From the NCBI RefSeq assembly GCF_002775205.1, contig NC_036451.1:21190351-21254350 (forward strand): a stretch of DNA of 64,000 bases, written 5' to 3'. Origin of the DNA: Xiphophorus maculatus. Lineage: Eukaryota; Chordata; Actinopteri; Cyprinodontiformes; Poeciliidae. The notes below the pieces were generated by a model, which worked only from the letters and a program-made list of their open reading frames with translations, did no database searches and was not told the DNA's origin. Position 1 is the stretch's first letter. Each line of letters starts with the position of its first letter. Of the stretch, positions 21,426-34,524 are shown in pieces. Made by a program: the position numbers and the translations under genes.

Positions 21426-21862
21426 ACGGCTACAACTAACGATTTTAGTAATCGATTATTCTAACAATTTATCGATGAATTGGATTTAAAAAAAAACGGC
21501 ACCTTGTACTAATTATTGATTTTACCTCTTATTTTTCATACATTTTTCGAAATACATTAAACAATGCAAATAAATAATTACATTTCTTTTGTCTAAATAG
21601 CAAAATAAAGATTTTAATGCCTAAAATGCAATCACATAGCTTTCCTTTAGTTAAGCTAAAACTACATCACCTGAGCTTTGTGTAAAGAATATTGACGGAC
21701 ATACTTGTTTTTATCTTAAATGCATAATATACATATATGTATATATTGCACAGTTTTGGCTTATTTGCTGCTATGACATGACTGTGTTCTTTCAGCAAAT
21801 TGCCTTTTTGAGTCGGTTCATACCAGTTATTCATCACACTTAATTTGAGTTGTTTCAGCCCT
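21426..21862 (+). repeat. copy of the 'AGGGCTG...TAATCGATT' MITE family
   Basis: The left end reads CGGCTACAACTAACGATTTT and AGTAATCGATTATTCTAAC. The right end reads GAGTTGTTTCAGCCCTAA, its imperfect inverse. The internal GCAAATTGCCTTTTTGAGTC block matches the copy at 37086-37664. It is about 437 bp and noncoding. Confidence 0.6.
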
Positions 21863-23504
21863 AATACTAATAACAATGCCTTTGATTCATTAAAGCTGTG
21901 TAGGAACGCAGTAACAACACAGATTCCCTGTAATGTACTCAGGCCGGCGGCCGGTTGGAGGAAGCCACCCATCGGTAGCTACACGCCGCACCTCCACTTA
22001 ATCCCAGCGCTGCCTGACGAACGCTGGCCCATCTGCCCAGGACCGCGGTGTAACTGCTCGGTCCCAGGTCTGCAAATGTGATTAGTCAGAGATTACATCT
22101 CTGCGTGTGTGTGTGAAATGAAACTCCCCTCTCACAATCAGAGCTTCGTGTTTACAAGAGAACAGGATAAAGCGCTGAAGGGGCCTCTGCGTCATCGAGT
22201 GCAGGCCCCGGTCTCTCAGATTATGTTCCTCCATGCTGTATTGCATCATGTGCCGTCATGGCAGGCGTGTTTCTAACAATCTTGTTGTTGGTTCCAGATG
22301 CGCGTGCAGGTGAGTTAACAAGCCGTCTTCATGTTGGCCGCTATAGATAGTCTTTGAGCCTTTTTTTTTTTTTCTCTCTAGTCCGCGTCAGCTTTCATCT
22401 CTGCGTGACCTCCAATCAGGGCCGTAGCTCTGTTGCCACGGTAACTTAATGCTTGAGCCTGGCATATCCATTCAGCACAGATGGAACTGAGAAGTCACAT
22501 GTCGTCACACACTTTTTGTTGTTGTTTGGTTTTTTTTTTCCTATTCTTTTAGCGGCCTTCTCTCTGTTCCTGTCGGGAACGGGCAAACACGGTCTGCGGC
22601 GCGCGATGACTTGTTTTGGAACACTGATAAAAGTACTGTGGACGACCGTGGGTTTGGTGAGGACTGTATGTCAGCCGGGAGTCGGGTGAAGTGGGTGTCG
22701 TCAATCCAGGGCTCGGCCAGCACCTGATTAGCTGCCTGCACGACTGTGTGCAAATGTGCAGCAGGACGGTAAGAGGGGAGGATAATGCAGGATTCCACTT
22801 CTTAAGTCTCAAAGGCTTGCACCACGTTGCAAGGTGCAGACTGAGCTACTTGCCTTTTTATTCACTACGACGTTTGAGGAAGTAATGCTACGGTGTTTCC
22901 CCTGCTGCCCTCTCGTTGTGTGTGAGTGTATGTTTGCCATGTGGTTCCTGTTGTGTTGTCATCACAGCTACTGTTTAGGAGAAGTAGAGGCCACCGAGAG
23001 CTGCTGGCCACAGGCAGAGTTGTAGCATAGGCTTAAGTTAGAGTAGAATCTCAGTCATTCACACTAAATACACAGCAGGGGGAAAAATATACGTATGGCT
23101 TTGATTTTATCCTATTTTACTGTGTTGCAATCATAAAATCTGACTGAAAAATGTTGACTGAAAAATCTGGAATACATTTATTCATGAGGGAAAATAAGTT
23201 TTGTGTAGGAAATAATTATTTACTATAAGATCACTGGAGTCACAATTCTTGGTAACCTTAGCAATTGCTTTAAAATAAATGTGAGCAAAGCTTTTTTTTA
23301 TGTTGCTAGTTTTGTTTTTCTTAAGTTGATCAAAGTTTCTAGGAGAGTCTAATCCTAGAAACCTAAGCAAAACACAAAACTCTCCAAAGTGCGCTTTTAA
23401 AGAACTGGAACAAAAAGCCAGTTAGACGATATCTACACCTGTTTGTAACGGGACAGAAAAGGTGTTTCTGGCATAAATCCTAAATGTTGTCGTTGAGACT
23501 TCAA

Positions 23505-23605
23505 CTTGGGGCTGGGCAACAAATCAATAACAATATGTGTAACGATAGACACGTGAACAGTATCGATAGAAATATGTCCGATACAGTGTTTCATAATTTC
23601 ACTGG
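23505..23605 (+). repeat. short interspersed repeat fragment
   Basis: GGGGCTGGGCAACAAATCAA followed by AACGATAGACACGTGAACAG and TATCGATAGAAATATG resembles another common fish repeat end. There is no partner end nearby. Class unknown. Confidence 0.35.
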
Positions 23606-25735
23606 ACTCCGATTCCAGAAACTCGCACAGCATTCTGGGGTATGTAGGCAGAGGAAAGGCTTCACCTGCTCAACCTCACACTGGTCGAGCAGGTGTGAGG
23701 TCAGCTAGGTTGGTGGCATCAACTAACTCACTCTTATTGGTCACCTAGCAACAACTTGTTGAGTAACTTGGAGTTTCAGGTTTCACCACTGTGCCTCATA
23801 AGTGCTTAAAAATAAAAGGACAAAAAGAGTGGGACAGGAATGGTCACATCACCAGCTTGGTAGTATTTCAGACTTGAAACAAAAATCTTAGCGACAATTA
23901 TTAATACTGGCTGATATGAAATTCTTTGGTCACTATCTGTATCGTCCAGCACTTCTTCACTCTTATACCACATACTTTGGTCAAATGAGCCTAAGATTGA
24001 CGCCTTTCCATTTTTGGGTTTTCCCTCTCCCTATGGGTTTGGTGTGACGCTAACATGAAGATGGCTTCACGGGAGAAATAACATGCCCTGTTCTTACTCA
24101 TTTAAACGCTGAATGCCACACCCTTGATACCAGTACACTCACACTGGTCAAACTGGAAGCAGCTCAAAAACGTCACACATACTTAAACTTTTTGGTGTTT
24201 AAAAAAAGCCTCTTCATTTGCTCATGTTTAAACTACAGATTCACAATAAATTGAATTTCATTCGTCATTACAATATGAGTTTGTTCCATCCCAGAGGACT
24301 GTGCTGTCCTGCGACTAGTTTTGGTCTAAGCAATTATCACGTATCCCCCGACTGGGGGAAAAAAAAACAAAACACACAAATGTTGAATTTTCCTCAAAAT
24401 TTCAGTGTGACATCCCATTGCAGTAAAAGATACACTTATTTTAAGGTGTTTTAAGCATCTGCCAGTAAATGTGGCCAGCACTGCATGTACTGAGCTTTCC
24501 TTCCAGTTGGAGAGAGAGCCGTTCCTCCTGTCTGAACATCCTGGCCTAAACACTGAAGCTCACTTTGCCTGTAATATTAACATGGTTTTAAAATGCATTA
24601 GACAGTCTGTGTGTACAGTTCTGGACTGTTGGGAGTTCTTGTGTCAGTGAGCGAGTGAAAACAATAGACCTTAAAGCGTGTAGCGCTTTATTATCATTTA
24701 TCGACTGGACTGTTACGGCTTCCACATGGAGAGCTACAGGCGAATATTATTATTCCTTTGTTTATTATTTCTTTCATTTACTGAAAGGTGAATATCTGAG
24801 AGTTTGGGGAGAAAATTGGTGTGCTTATAATCAGAGATGACCAAACTGGTGTTTCTGGATAAGCCTAGTCAAATTTGTGACACCAAAGCTCTCCTTGCAC
24901 ATTATGGTTGTATGGTGCTTGTTGAATCGTTCCTCATCTGTATCTATTGTAATAACTCTTATGGCGTGTGCCGCTCATGCAGCAGAGCAGTTTCGCTTTT
25001 TGTTTGTTTGTGTTTGTTTTGGTCGGTACCAGCATGTTATGCAGCAAGAGAAAACCACCCGGCTCTTGATCAGTTTTTCAGCAGGGATTGAATATTATTA
25101 ATATTATACCCTGATTTATTTATCAGTGAAACGCCCCAGTTTTAGTTTAGTCTTGTATTTGTTTTAGTATGCAACTTTTCTTTCTCAAACCTATGTAACT
25201 GGGATATTATTTGAATGTACCATAATGCTCAAAATTTAATGTAGCTCTTTATGGCAAATCTACATTCTCCTGTCCTCCTTTAAAGTTGCTGCAAAAGTAT
25301 CCGTCGTTAAAAAACACCTGAAGTCCTACAGTTCTGGTTCTGCAGTTCTTTATGGGACTGAGTGAGACTGCATAGTCTCCTCCATCCTTGTTTGTTACAG
25401 TTCCAATTAGTTTAAAAGTTTCAAATTTTTGCTTTGATTTTGAATATGGGAGCATCTATTTCTGCCCTTCTTGAACTGCATGTCCTCCTTTTCTACCTTT
25501 TCTTTTAATTTTTTTGTTTTGAAGATTGTCAATGAAAAACATGTACATGTCCCACTTGACAGCTGTGCAGGCATCTTCTGGGCTCTCGCTCAAACATGGA
25601 TTTCCTTCAATAGTAAACATTCACTGCACATTAATACAACCTGAGTATCTAGTTCAAACGGTTGGAATTTCTTGTGTGCATCAGTGAAGGGAGCAGTGTT
25701 TGATTTTTCTGGTCAGCAGTGTACAACTCAAAATC

Positions 25736-25773
25736 TGCACTAGACTTAAATCTGTTGCTTTAAGTCTAGTGCA
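25736..25773. repeat. perfect 15-bp inverted repeat with 8-nt loop
   Basis: TGCACTAGACTTAAA (25736-25750) and its exact reverse complement (25759-25773) flank TCTGTTGC. It sits at the edge of a degenerate Tc1-like segment and may be part of it. Confidence 0.9.
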
Positions 25774-25779
25774 ATGCAC

Positions 25780-26065
25780 ACTTTGCAGTGCCTTGCAAAA
25801 ATATTTGACCTCTTGACCTTTCTCATATCTTGTAATTTTTAGTATTTTTATAATGACTTTATTGGACCAGGGTTTAGTGAGATTGACTAGAGAGCATGTT
25901 TGACAATCAGCTTCTAAGGTTTTGCCACAGATTCTCAACGGGATGTAGATCTGAACTTTGACTAGACCATTACCTCCCACTCCAGTTTTTGCAGGTTTTG
26001 TTTTCAGGATTTCCTTCCATCCTTTACTTGCAGCATCCTTTCTCTGCTAAAGAAAAGCATGGGTG
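25780..26065 (-). mobile_element. degenerate Tc1-like transposon fragment (antisense)
   Basis: Landmarks include TGCCTTGCAAAAATATTTGA, TTCTCAACGGGATGTAGATC, TGAACTTTGACTAGACCATT and TGCTAAAGAAAAGCATGGGT, in the order of the antisense strand of a common fish DNA transposon. No frame remains. Confidence 0.45.
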
Positions 26066-26844
26066 TCTTCTGCCATTTAAAAACTCCTGCAGCCTCAAGT
26101 TCTGCGATTAATCTGCGGCACTGGAACAACGTGAATCCTCATGTCTTTTAGCATAGCAAGTGTCAGGGCCGTTTTTCTTCTACAAATAGAAAGCTTTTAT
26201 ACACCGGCTGAAATGAGCATAAACAGACAGATGCCTCACCCTTCCACTTCCTCTGCATATTGTCCTGATCCACCGGTTTGGATCAGACATCCGACGGGTC
26301 TTTTCTGGCCTCGCAGCGTGTGGCCTCATCTATCTGTCTCGGAGTAGCTTGGCTCGCGTTGGAGCTGAGCGCCGGCTATGTCATGGAAACTCGTGAACTC
26401 GGGGGGGCCGCTCCGCAGCCAAAGACAATATATCACACGCAGACGTGGCTTCAGCACTGCGTTCTCTCGGTGCTCGCCTCCTTTTTTGCGTTCTGCTTTT
26501 GCACATTTTATCCCCTAAGACACAACCGGCTTCCCGGTTTTCTGCTAAAGCGCACCGGTTAATTGCACGGATGTCGGAATCAGACGATTATTTTCTCTCG
26601 ACGTGCTCCGATTAGTGACCGGCAAATGAAATGACCACAAATCAGATGTTTGTTTTTCTCCTTTTACCTTAAATGAATCAAAACTAGCAAATCAAAAAAG
26701 ATAAAGTTGGATAAGTACTTTGATAGTTGGATGAATTAACCATGTAATTTAGTTTTTTCTCAATTTGAATCAAATCCACTACATCTATAAGCTAACCTGC
26801 AGGATATATTTATCTTTTATGCGTTTCTAATGTAATGATGTAAT

Positions 26845-26990
26845 TAGGCTGGTCATAATAACATATTTTGCTGGATGATAAATTGTCTCAGAAACTATTG
26901 CGATGAATGATAATATTGTCATTTCAAGACCATTTTCAGGTATTTGATAATGGCATAATAATGTAAGTTTGCTTTCTTAAAGTCTAAAAC
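26845..26990 (+). repeat. partial copy of the 'AGGCCTGT' palindromic repeat family
   Basis: TTTTGCTGGATGATAAATTG, then AATGATAATATTGTC and GGCATAATAATG, match the reverse complement of 32340-32542 block by block. Only one end is clear. Confidence 0.6.
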
Positions 26991-27189
26991 TTTAATTTTA
27001 TACAGAATATTCCTCACCTCAACTGGAAGACATTTAATATTCCCAAAATAAAACTCAACAAACAGAAACAGAAAATAAAAAGACAATTTCATTTCTTTAT
27101 GTTTAAATGTCACATTTAAATGTTTTGGATCATCAGACAAAGATAATGAGTTAATAAAAGCAGCTTCCACATTTTGATGGTTTTTAAGG

Positions 27190-27560
27190 GGGGGAAACAA
27201 GCTACCTAAACCAATCTGAACCTATGCGAAAAAGTATTTACCCCCTAAATCCTAAATTGAGTGGACTGTGAATATGAGGATCTTTTTCTGAACTTAGTCT
27301 TTATTTAAAAATATATTTTTACCCTTCATGTTGTCGGACAGATCAGGCTGGCCTGGGTTTGTCTAGGTGAACTGAACCCAAAAATACCCCCATCCGGTTA
27401 ACTACGGTTGAAGCGTGGATGACTTTTTCCCCCCCTTCATGAAGGATTTTAAAACTGCGATTTCATTTTACAGTGTCACAATAGAATATGTTTGATCTAA
27501 GAGAGGATGACAAATACTTTTCATGAATGGCTAAGGATTCACAAATGAAACCGACACGTT
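27190..27560 (+). repeat. probable interspersed repeat fragment
   Basis: ACCAATCTGAACCTATGCG and AAAAAGTATTTACCCCC resemble a common fish repeat whose ends carry 'accatctgtgcaaaaagtatttgcc'-like wording. I cannot delimit it. Confidence 0.3.
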
Positions 27561-28480
27561 CCCGCGATTCTTAAAGGGTCCATTCAGACTTTTGTCACTG
27601 GCACTCGTTTCCTGTCGCCGGCGTCGGATTTCCCGCAGTTCACGTCTCCGCTTGCTGCCGCGGGCTTGTAGGCGCATGCCCCGAGTTTCACGCTCGACAT
27701 TGCCAACTGTCAGAGTGGAAATGAAGTCACTACATTGGTCAGGTTTTTAGAAAGTCATCGCATTATTCTGTTGTGTTTGTTTGGTGACAATTTGAAAGGA
27801 ACTGATTCAGGGAGGTGTGACTGTGTTGCTGAATGAACTACTTCTGGGAAGACAAACTTGACGGACAGGCTTGCATCTGATTTACCTTTGCTCCTGAAAA
27901 ACAAAAGGTTGGGTAAACCCCAGCCAAAGTGGGGTTGAAAAGGATTTCGTGATGAAGGACAGCAAAAGCGACATTTCTGCCGGTAATGCCGTCTCGAGGG
28001 AACGCGGTGATATCTGCGGCAACACGCGCTCGGCGGGAGAAGAGGATCAGAACAAGGGTGTGTGAAAAGAGAGCAGCGAGGATGAAGAAGAAGAAAAGCG
28101 GTTTGAGGGGGAGGGGATTGAAGCGGTACAGCTGTTTCTCCCGTCTCAGCTGTTGCTCTTCTTATTCGAGGCAGACTCGCTTTCTCCCTTTATCTCTCAG
28201 ACGCACGCCGGCGCCCTAACAGGAAGAGACACACTGTGTAACGCCGTCCCTCGCTCGGAGAGGAAGATGAAAGAGTTTACCCCTCTCCTGCTGCTATCTG
28301 ATGGGAATCGTAACTCCTTCTCCATATTAGTACGCCAGGCCAGTCAGCACCAGATATGGAAGAATCCGAGCGGATCTTCCCGTCCCTGTAAACGCAAAGA
28401 CATTTGAGGAAAATCTTCAGCGTTTTTTTGTCATTTTCTTCTCTGAAGTCCTCTGTGTGTGTTGCCGGTGTCAAGTTTTA
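27560..28480. other. GC-rich nonrepetitive intronic block, function unknown
   Basis: The block has unusually many CpGs for this intron (for example TCGCCGGCGTCGGATTTCCC and GCACGCCGGCGCCCTAAC) and lacks recognisable repeats. Open frames in it are short and low in information. It may be an alternative promoter or enhancer; nothing in the sequence proves this. Confidence 0.3.
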
Positions 28481-29111
28481 TTCCTCCCCTTGTGATCTCT
28501 GACCCCCCTGACCTTTCGGAGCAAACAGCTCTGTGTGTCGGTGTGTAGTTCGAGGGTTCTTGAAAGACTTTGACTCTCATTCTTGGCGCTCTGCTAAAAA
28601 CAGGTGTAAGATGTTGACACACTTTGATCGCAGACTTCATCATCTGCCCACTCTGTTTTTATTTCATTTTCTTTCTGCTTCACCTCCCTGGTAGTACCCA
28701 CTGCAGGTTTCACTTCTTTTATTATTTTTAAACTTTTGGGTGGTGGAGCACAGGCAGTGCTGTGTTAGGGGAAGTGAGGCGTGCGGTGCAGCACCCGGTT
28801 ATCTTACTCCGTCTTGCTCAGTTAAGCAACTTCAAAGTCGCTTGAATTTTCAGGTTAAAAGTTGCTGAAAAACATTCTTTGCTTCGCTCTCTCTGAAAAA
28901 TGTATTCACACCCCTTTTCGTCCCTTTACATAAACTAAATGTAATACATTGGACCCAAGTGTAAGGAAACCAAAACATTGTTTTTGAAAGGTTTCTAAAA
29001 AGTCTTAAAAGTCTTTTTTTAGGACGTACCGCAGTTAAAGTCGCAGTATTTTTCTTTGTGCATCTAGACATTAACAATTTTTCATCAAAACAACAGCAAA
29101 AAAATACTGTA

Positions 29112-30676
29112 CACTGTGTTCCAAATTATTATGCAAATTGGATTTAAGTGTCATAAAGATAAATTTTTTTGTTGTGCTATTAAATTTATAGATGGTATTA
29201 TGTGTCAGGGCTCTTTGAATCACTATAATTAATTTCAGAGAGCTGGTTGATTAGTTTGTCTGCTGAGCTCAATTAAAGGAAATCTACTAAAGAAGGATGT
29301 TCCACATTATTAAGCAGGCCACAGGTTTCAAGCAATATGGGAAAGAGAAAGAATCTCTCTGCTGATGAAAATCATCAGATAGTTTAGTGTCGTATGACAA
29401 GATATAAAAACATTAGATATTTAACAAAAACTGAATCATTTATCGTTCTGTGAAGAGATTTATGGCTGATTCAGAACAAAGATGGGTTTGTACAGATAAA
29501 GGCAGAATGAGGAAGGTTACTGTTAGACAAATTCATCGGAGTAAGAGAGCAGCTGTTAAAATGGCCTTTCAAAGCAGCAAACAGTTATTTGAAGCTGCTG
29601 GAGCCTCTGGAACCTCAAGGTGGAGGATCCTCCAGAGGCTTGCGGTGCATGAAGCTACTACTGGGCCCCTAACCAGAGCTCACAAGCAGAAACGGTCCAG
29701 TGGGCCCTGCTGTACATGAAGATTAATTTTCAAACGCACTTGTTCACTGATGACTGCTGTGCAACCCTGGATGGTCCAGATGGACGCAGTAGTGGATTGG
29801 TGGTGGACGGCCACCACATCCCAACACGGCTGTGATGTCAGCCAGGAGGTGGTGGAGTCATGCTTTGGGCTGAAATCATGGGGAGAGAATCATTGGTCGG
29901 CCCCTTCAGAGTCCCTGAAGGTGTGAAAAAGACCTCAGCAAAGTATATGGAGTTTCTGACTGATCACTTTCTTTCATGGTTTAAAAAGAAGAGCCGTACC
30001 TTCAGTAGCAAAATGATCTTCATGCATGACAATGCACCATCTCATGCTGCAAGGATGAGATGGTTCATTGTGTCATTGGCTGCTATGGGCATAAAAGGGG
30101 AGAAACTCATGGTATGGTCACCATCCTCCTCTGACCTCTGACCTCAACCCTATTGAGAACCTTTGGAGTTTCCTCAAGCAGAAGATCTGAGGGTGGAATG
30201 CAGTTCATATCCAACCAGCAGCGCTGGGAAGATATTCTGACATCCTACAAAGAAATTCATGCAGAAACTTTCCACAAACTCACAAGTTCAATGGATGCAT
30301 AATTGTGCAGGTGATATCAAAGTAGGGGTCCTATGTCAACATGTTACTCGGTCTGTTAAGATGTTTTTGATTGAAATAGCTTTGATTTTAGTACATGTGA
30401 TCACTTAATGTTGCACATTCAAAGAATGATCATTTGCAGTTCTTTATAATCCATAAAATGTTTAGAAAAGCTGCTGTGCATAATAATGTGGAACAATGCA
30501 TTTTGAGTTTTTTATTTTTGTAAAAAAATACTGTTCTCATGGGGAGCTTTGTTCAGTAAAATTTGATTTGAATTTTGACTAGTTCATGACTTGAAAATTA
30601 TACTGACCATCATTTGCAGTGACCATTTAAGAAAATCTGAGAAAATATCACTTGCATAATAATTTGGAACACGGTG
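29112..30676 (+). mobile_element. Tc1/mariner-type DNA transposon with intact ends, nonautonomous by decay
   Basis: The element starts CACTGTGTTCCAAATTATTA and ends with the reverse complement CACCGTGTTCCAAATTATTA, so the terminal repeats match over about 25 bp with one difference. Both ends abut TA (29110-29111 and 30677-30678), the target site of this superfamily. Length is 1565 bp, normal for Tc1/mariner. The interior carries a broken transposase in plus orientation. It lies inside the presumed first intron of ralgps2. Confidence 0.93.
29337..30302 (+). pseudogene. inactivated Tc1/mariner transposase
   Basis: A start at 29337 (MGKRKNLSADEN) reaches a stop after 16 codons. Recognisable segments then recur in different frames: 29450-29719 with a helix-turn-helix-like SKQLFEAAGASGTSRWRILQ, 29860-30141 with MHDNAPSH containing the second catalytic Asp, and DLNPIENLW (from 30140) containing the catalytic Glu. 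The last shift coincides with a tandem TGACCTC duplication at about 30132-30145. With that duplication discounted, the Asp-to-Glu spacing is about 39 residues, longer than the 34 of classical Tc1. The protein cannot be functional as it stands. Confidence 0.88.
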
Positions 30677-32339
30677 TAGTTCTAGCCGGAGAAATGGCTA
30701 ATGGTCATTTACCAACGACAAAAGCTACAACCGCTAAAATCGCTCCGTTTTTGTTTACGTTTTGTGAACAACAAAGTTGCGCTCACTGTCTTCTTTGGAT
30801 GTTTTTGTGTTGTTTCCTTCATTAGTTCTTGATGCAGTGCCACCGCAGGCAGGAAGGCAAACAGGTTTTCTAAGGGTTTAATTAAATCTTTTGTTGGTCT
30901 GTCACCCAATAAGAAAAGTTTCTGTTTTCAACATGAAAATGTTGAACAGGTAGGAACACTAATGGCTTTCGTACATCTGCTTTGGGTTAAGTATCTTATC
31001 TTAAGAGCAAAGTTGGCTTATGGTGATACAGAGATAGGACTTGACTGCTGTTTTTAAGAACTGATGTCTTTCCTGTGTTTAAAGAAATCCTCTTTTGTTT
31101 TCCTTCTTTATGTTCCTCAATCCCTCATTCTTTATGAAGGTACCAGTTTACATTCAAGATTAGCCCTTTTCAAAACCTTTTAAAGGTCGTACACATAATA
31201 ATTGCATTGAAGTAAGCGTTCAGCAGAAAAATAAAGTAGCTACGAACCTTTTGTATGATAGGATCAAGCTTTTACATCCAGGATTTGTCCAGTTTCCGCC
31301 TGGATTTTCCTAGTTTGTCATGTCTGGAATTGGCATTGTTGCAGTGGGATTGTAGGGGGTTTATATGTTTTCTTTCTTCCACATAATGGTTCAGTCTGTC
31401 AGGTTGCAGCATGCTCTTTCTGTTGAGTCAAAAGCTCTCGGTCTAAAGCCCAGAGGGAGTCGAGTCCTGGGAAAATCTGTGACTGTGTCTTCGTGGTTGT
31501 ATCAATGGAAAGTTTATTTTGTGGCAGGAGACGTAAAGACCTGACCCAATGGTAAGGATGAGTAGCCATGGGAACCAGTTTTTTTGGTTACAAGTGTTGA
31601 GAAAGGGTACAATTAATCGCAAAAATGTTATAAACAGATGTGTTTTAATCAGATTTGAAAATGGTACAGACACCTGAGAAACTACTGGCTGAACTCTACT
31701 TTTCTTTTTCTGAGAAATCTGGGTCAGATCTGGAACTAGTATCACTGGTTATTTCTTGACCTTACATATTAACATGGACACCTGTACATGTTTCACAGCC
31801 GTCCATGAAGCAGGACTGATTGGCTGTGAACTTTAGCATCATGTGTCGATATTAAGCGTGTCGGGTGCAGAGTTTCATTTTGTCGCCGCCTTTCTCGTCT
31901 ACCTAGAAATGTGTAAGCGAAAAGTGAGAAACTGGAAATCTGGAGGATTTTGTAGCCCTGGCTTCCTTTTTATTTCATCAAATGTTTGCACAAATGTTTG
32001 GTTTGTCTTTTACTCACCTTAAAACAGCATCCTCTTAGCGCCCCCTGTCTGTGGGGGATAAAACTTGCATGCAATTTCTCATTATTGTTTTTTTTTTTTT
32101 CTGTTTTCAAATAAAAATGTTTCTTCACTTGTCCACAACCATAAGTAGTTATTGTGCATTAATATTCTGACAATGTCATGTCCTCTAAAGCACATCAAGC
32201 TGTAGAAACAAAAGTTTCTATTTATTTCTGCAAACTTGTATCACTGCAAACTTGTACTGTACTGTAATCTGATTATTAATAACAAAGTACTGCTTTGATA
32301 ATGACATACTGGATTGTACACCCAAAGCTTATGATGTCT

Positions 32340-32542
32340 AGGCCTGTTGGAATAATTACAGTAATTGCAGTTCCAGTGTTAAATGTCCATTGGAATTTAA
32401 CATTTATTGGTCTTTGAGAATGTGTTCTTGCATTATTATGCCGTTACCATAAGATTACTTGAAAATGATCTCAAAACAATAATATTGTTTATTCAGGAAC
32501 AATTTATCATCCAGCAAAACTTGTTACCGCGACAGGCCTGCT
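32340..32542. repeat. palindromic nonautonomous element with AGGCCTGT ends
   Basis: The left end is AGGCCTGTTGGAATAATTAC and the right end reads GTTACCGCGACAGGCCT, so both termini read AGGCCTGT inward. It is about 203 bp and AT-rich, with no coding capacity. A partial copy lies in the opposite orientation at 26845-26990. Confidence 0.65.
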
Positions 32543-34524
32543 AATGTCCGTCAATAGTTTGTTTTCAAAAGCACTTCTTCCAAAACCTTGACAAATGACT
32601 CCCAGATTATTGTCAAGGAATGCTCGCAAAGTGGACTTCATAGTTTACTTTCATTTGAAGCTTTGTTCTTTTATCATAAAAATATAATCAAAACTGGATT
32701 GTAGCGGTGGGAAATTTGGCCTCATTTTAAAACCTTACCTTATTAAAAACGAAGAAGCGTGGCACTCATTTGTCTTAAGCCCTACTGAGTTTTTTTTCTC
32801 GCTGGTAGAAAGCAGGAATTTAGGAAGACAATATTTCTCTTTTTAGCACTTCAGCAATTTTCTCAAGACATTAACTTTAACTCAAAGCAAGGCTTGCTCA
32901 GCCCTTATGACTGTGCCAATCCGCTGAGGCTCATAGAGGAAGACATAGAGATCCTATCGGCTTCCTCTAAACATTACGGCTCTGACTGACTGCTCTCTTG
33001 CCCTGCATTGTTCGTCGGCCCTTTCCTTGTTAACAGCCCGTGCAAGGAATGACCACAAACAACAGCGCTGCTGCCAGCATTGCACTTCCTCCCCCTTTCC
33101 TCCCCACTTCCTCCTCTTCCTCTCCTTCTGCCTTTCCACCCTGCTCTCATCTGTCACCGCGCTCAGGTCGCCCAGGCCTCAGCAGTGGGGTTGAACTTGG
33201 GCTGGGCTGGCTGCCTGCTCCCATTTGGGCCACAAATCAAACTCAAGCCAATACACACACACGCGCCTACACACACACTGTACAGCAGTACTTTGCCCAC
33301 ACGTGACAGCCTTCTGCTCTGAGGGCCTGCCTCATGCCACTTCTCCATAGCTTGGCACCACTCAACCGTTTTTTTTTGTTGGTTTTTTTTTGGCTCATTT
33401 TATGGATAAATGGACAATGTCATTTGGATCCTGTCGCAGCTGCTTTTTCATTCATTTCCAAGGCGTCTCTGAGCTGTAGATTGCAGCTGGGGTGCATGGA
33501 GGTGTTGATTGAAGGTGTTAGCTAGGTGTGTGACGGTACATACCAAGTGACTCTGTCACAGTGGGATGTGTCGGAGGAAGGGGCAAGCCTGAGCAGCGTG
33601 TCTCTGCAGCCTGGCCTCTAATTATCGAAGCATTAGGATGCTCAGATGGAGGAATAAGGAGGAGGAAAGCCTGTATCTCTAATAAAAAAATATATATAAA
33701 AAAAGTTGAATCACATCAGTGTAGGCTGCTGCGACATTACGTCTTCACGAGAACCTTTTATAAAGATGACCATCTTCACTTAGATTACTTAGCATTGAGA
33801 GTGGTGAAGAGATGAAAGACACCACAGCACAACATATATTTGTGGGGGGTTTTAAGTCTTAGTAAAAGGTTATTGTGCATGATATCTGGAAAACATGCAA
33901 TTATGTTGGTGTATGTCACAATATTTCTGTTTATTGAGATCCTGATTAGCACCAGCTATTCTGCTTGGGGTCAGTTTACCTTTGCAAGAAATCATATTAC
34001 AGATGAAATATTTCCATCACTTTTAAAGAAAATTGGTAGTTTAAGATGGCGAAATATTTTTAGATTTTCCATACATGGCAGAAACGTATACATTAATTTA
34101 CAGTGGTGTTTACTCTGTTATATGCTATGATATTCATGTAAATACACAAACACATACTGTACATATATACCTATTAGAATTATAACAAATTATTCTTGTA
34201 ATATGTTTTTAGTTGTTTCTTAAAACTGTAAGCAGTGATTCAAACACACAGCCCAGATATGGAGTTGTCCATTCAGCTTTGTGAAGAAATGAAATGTATT
34301 ATTTCCATCCCAACAGCATATCTCTTTATTTTTTTTATTTTTGAGCCACTTGTGGCTGTTGACAACCGTATTCAGACAGGAAATGGGAAAAGAAAGAAGG
34401 TAAGCAGCTAAGATTGCCCGTGTTGACGACCTGCGGTCTCTGCACACTTGGCGCCCGCTCCACTGTTGCACCCCAACTTGTTTTGACTGGAACAACTTGC
34501 ATCTTGCTTCAGCTGCCATGTTGA

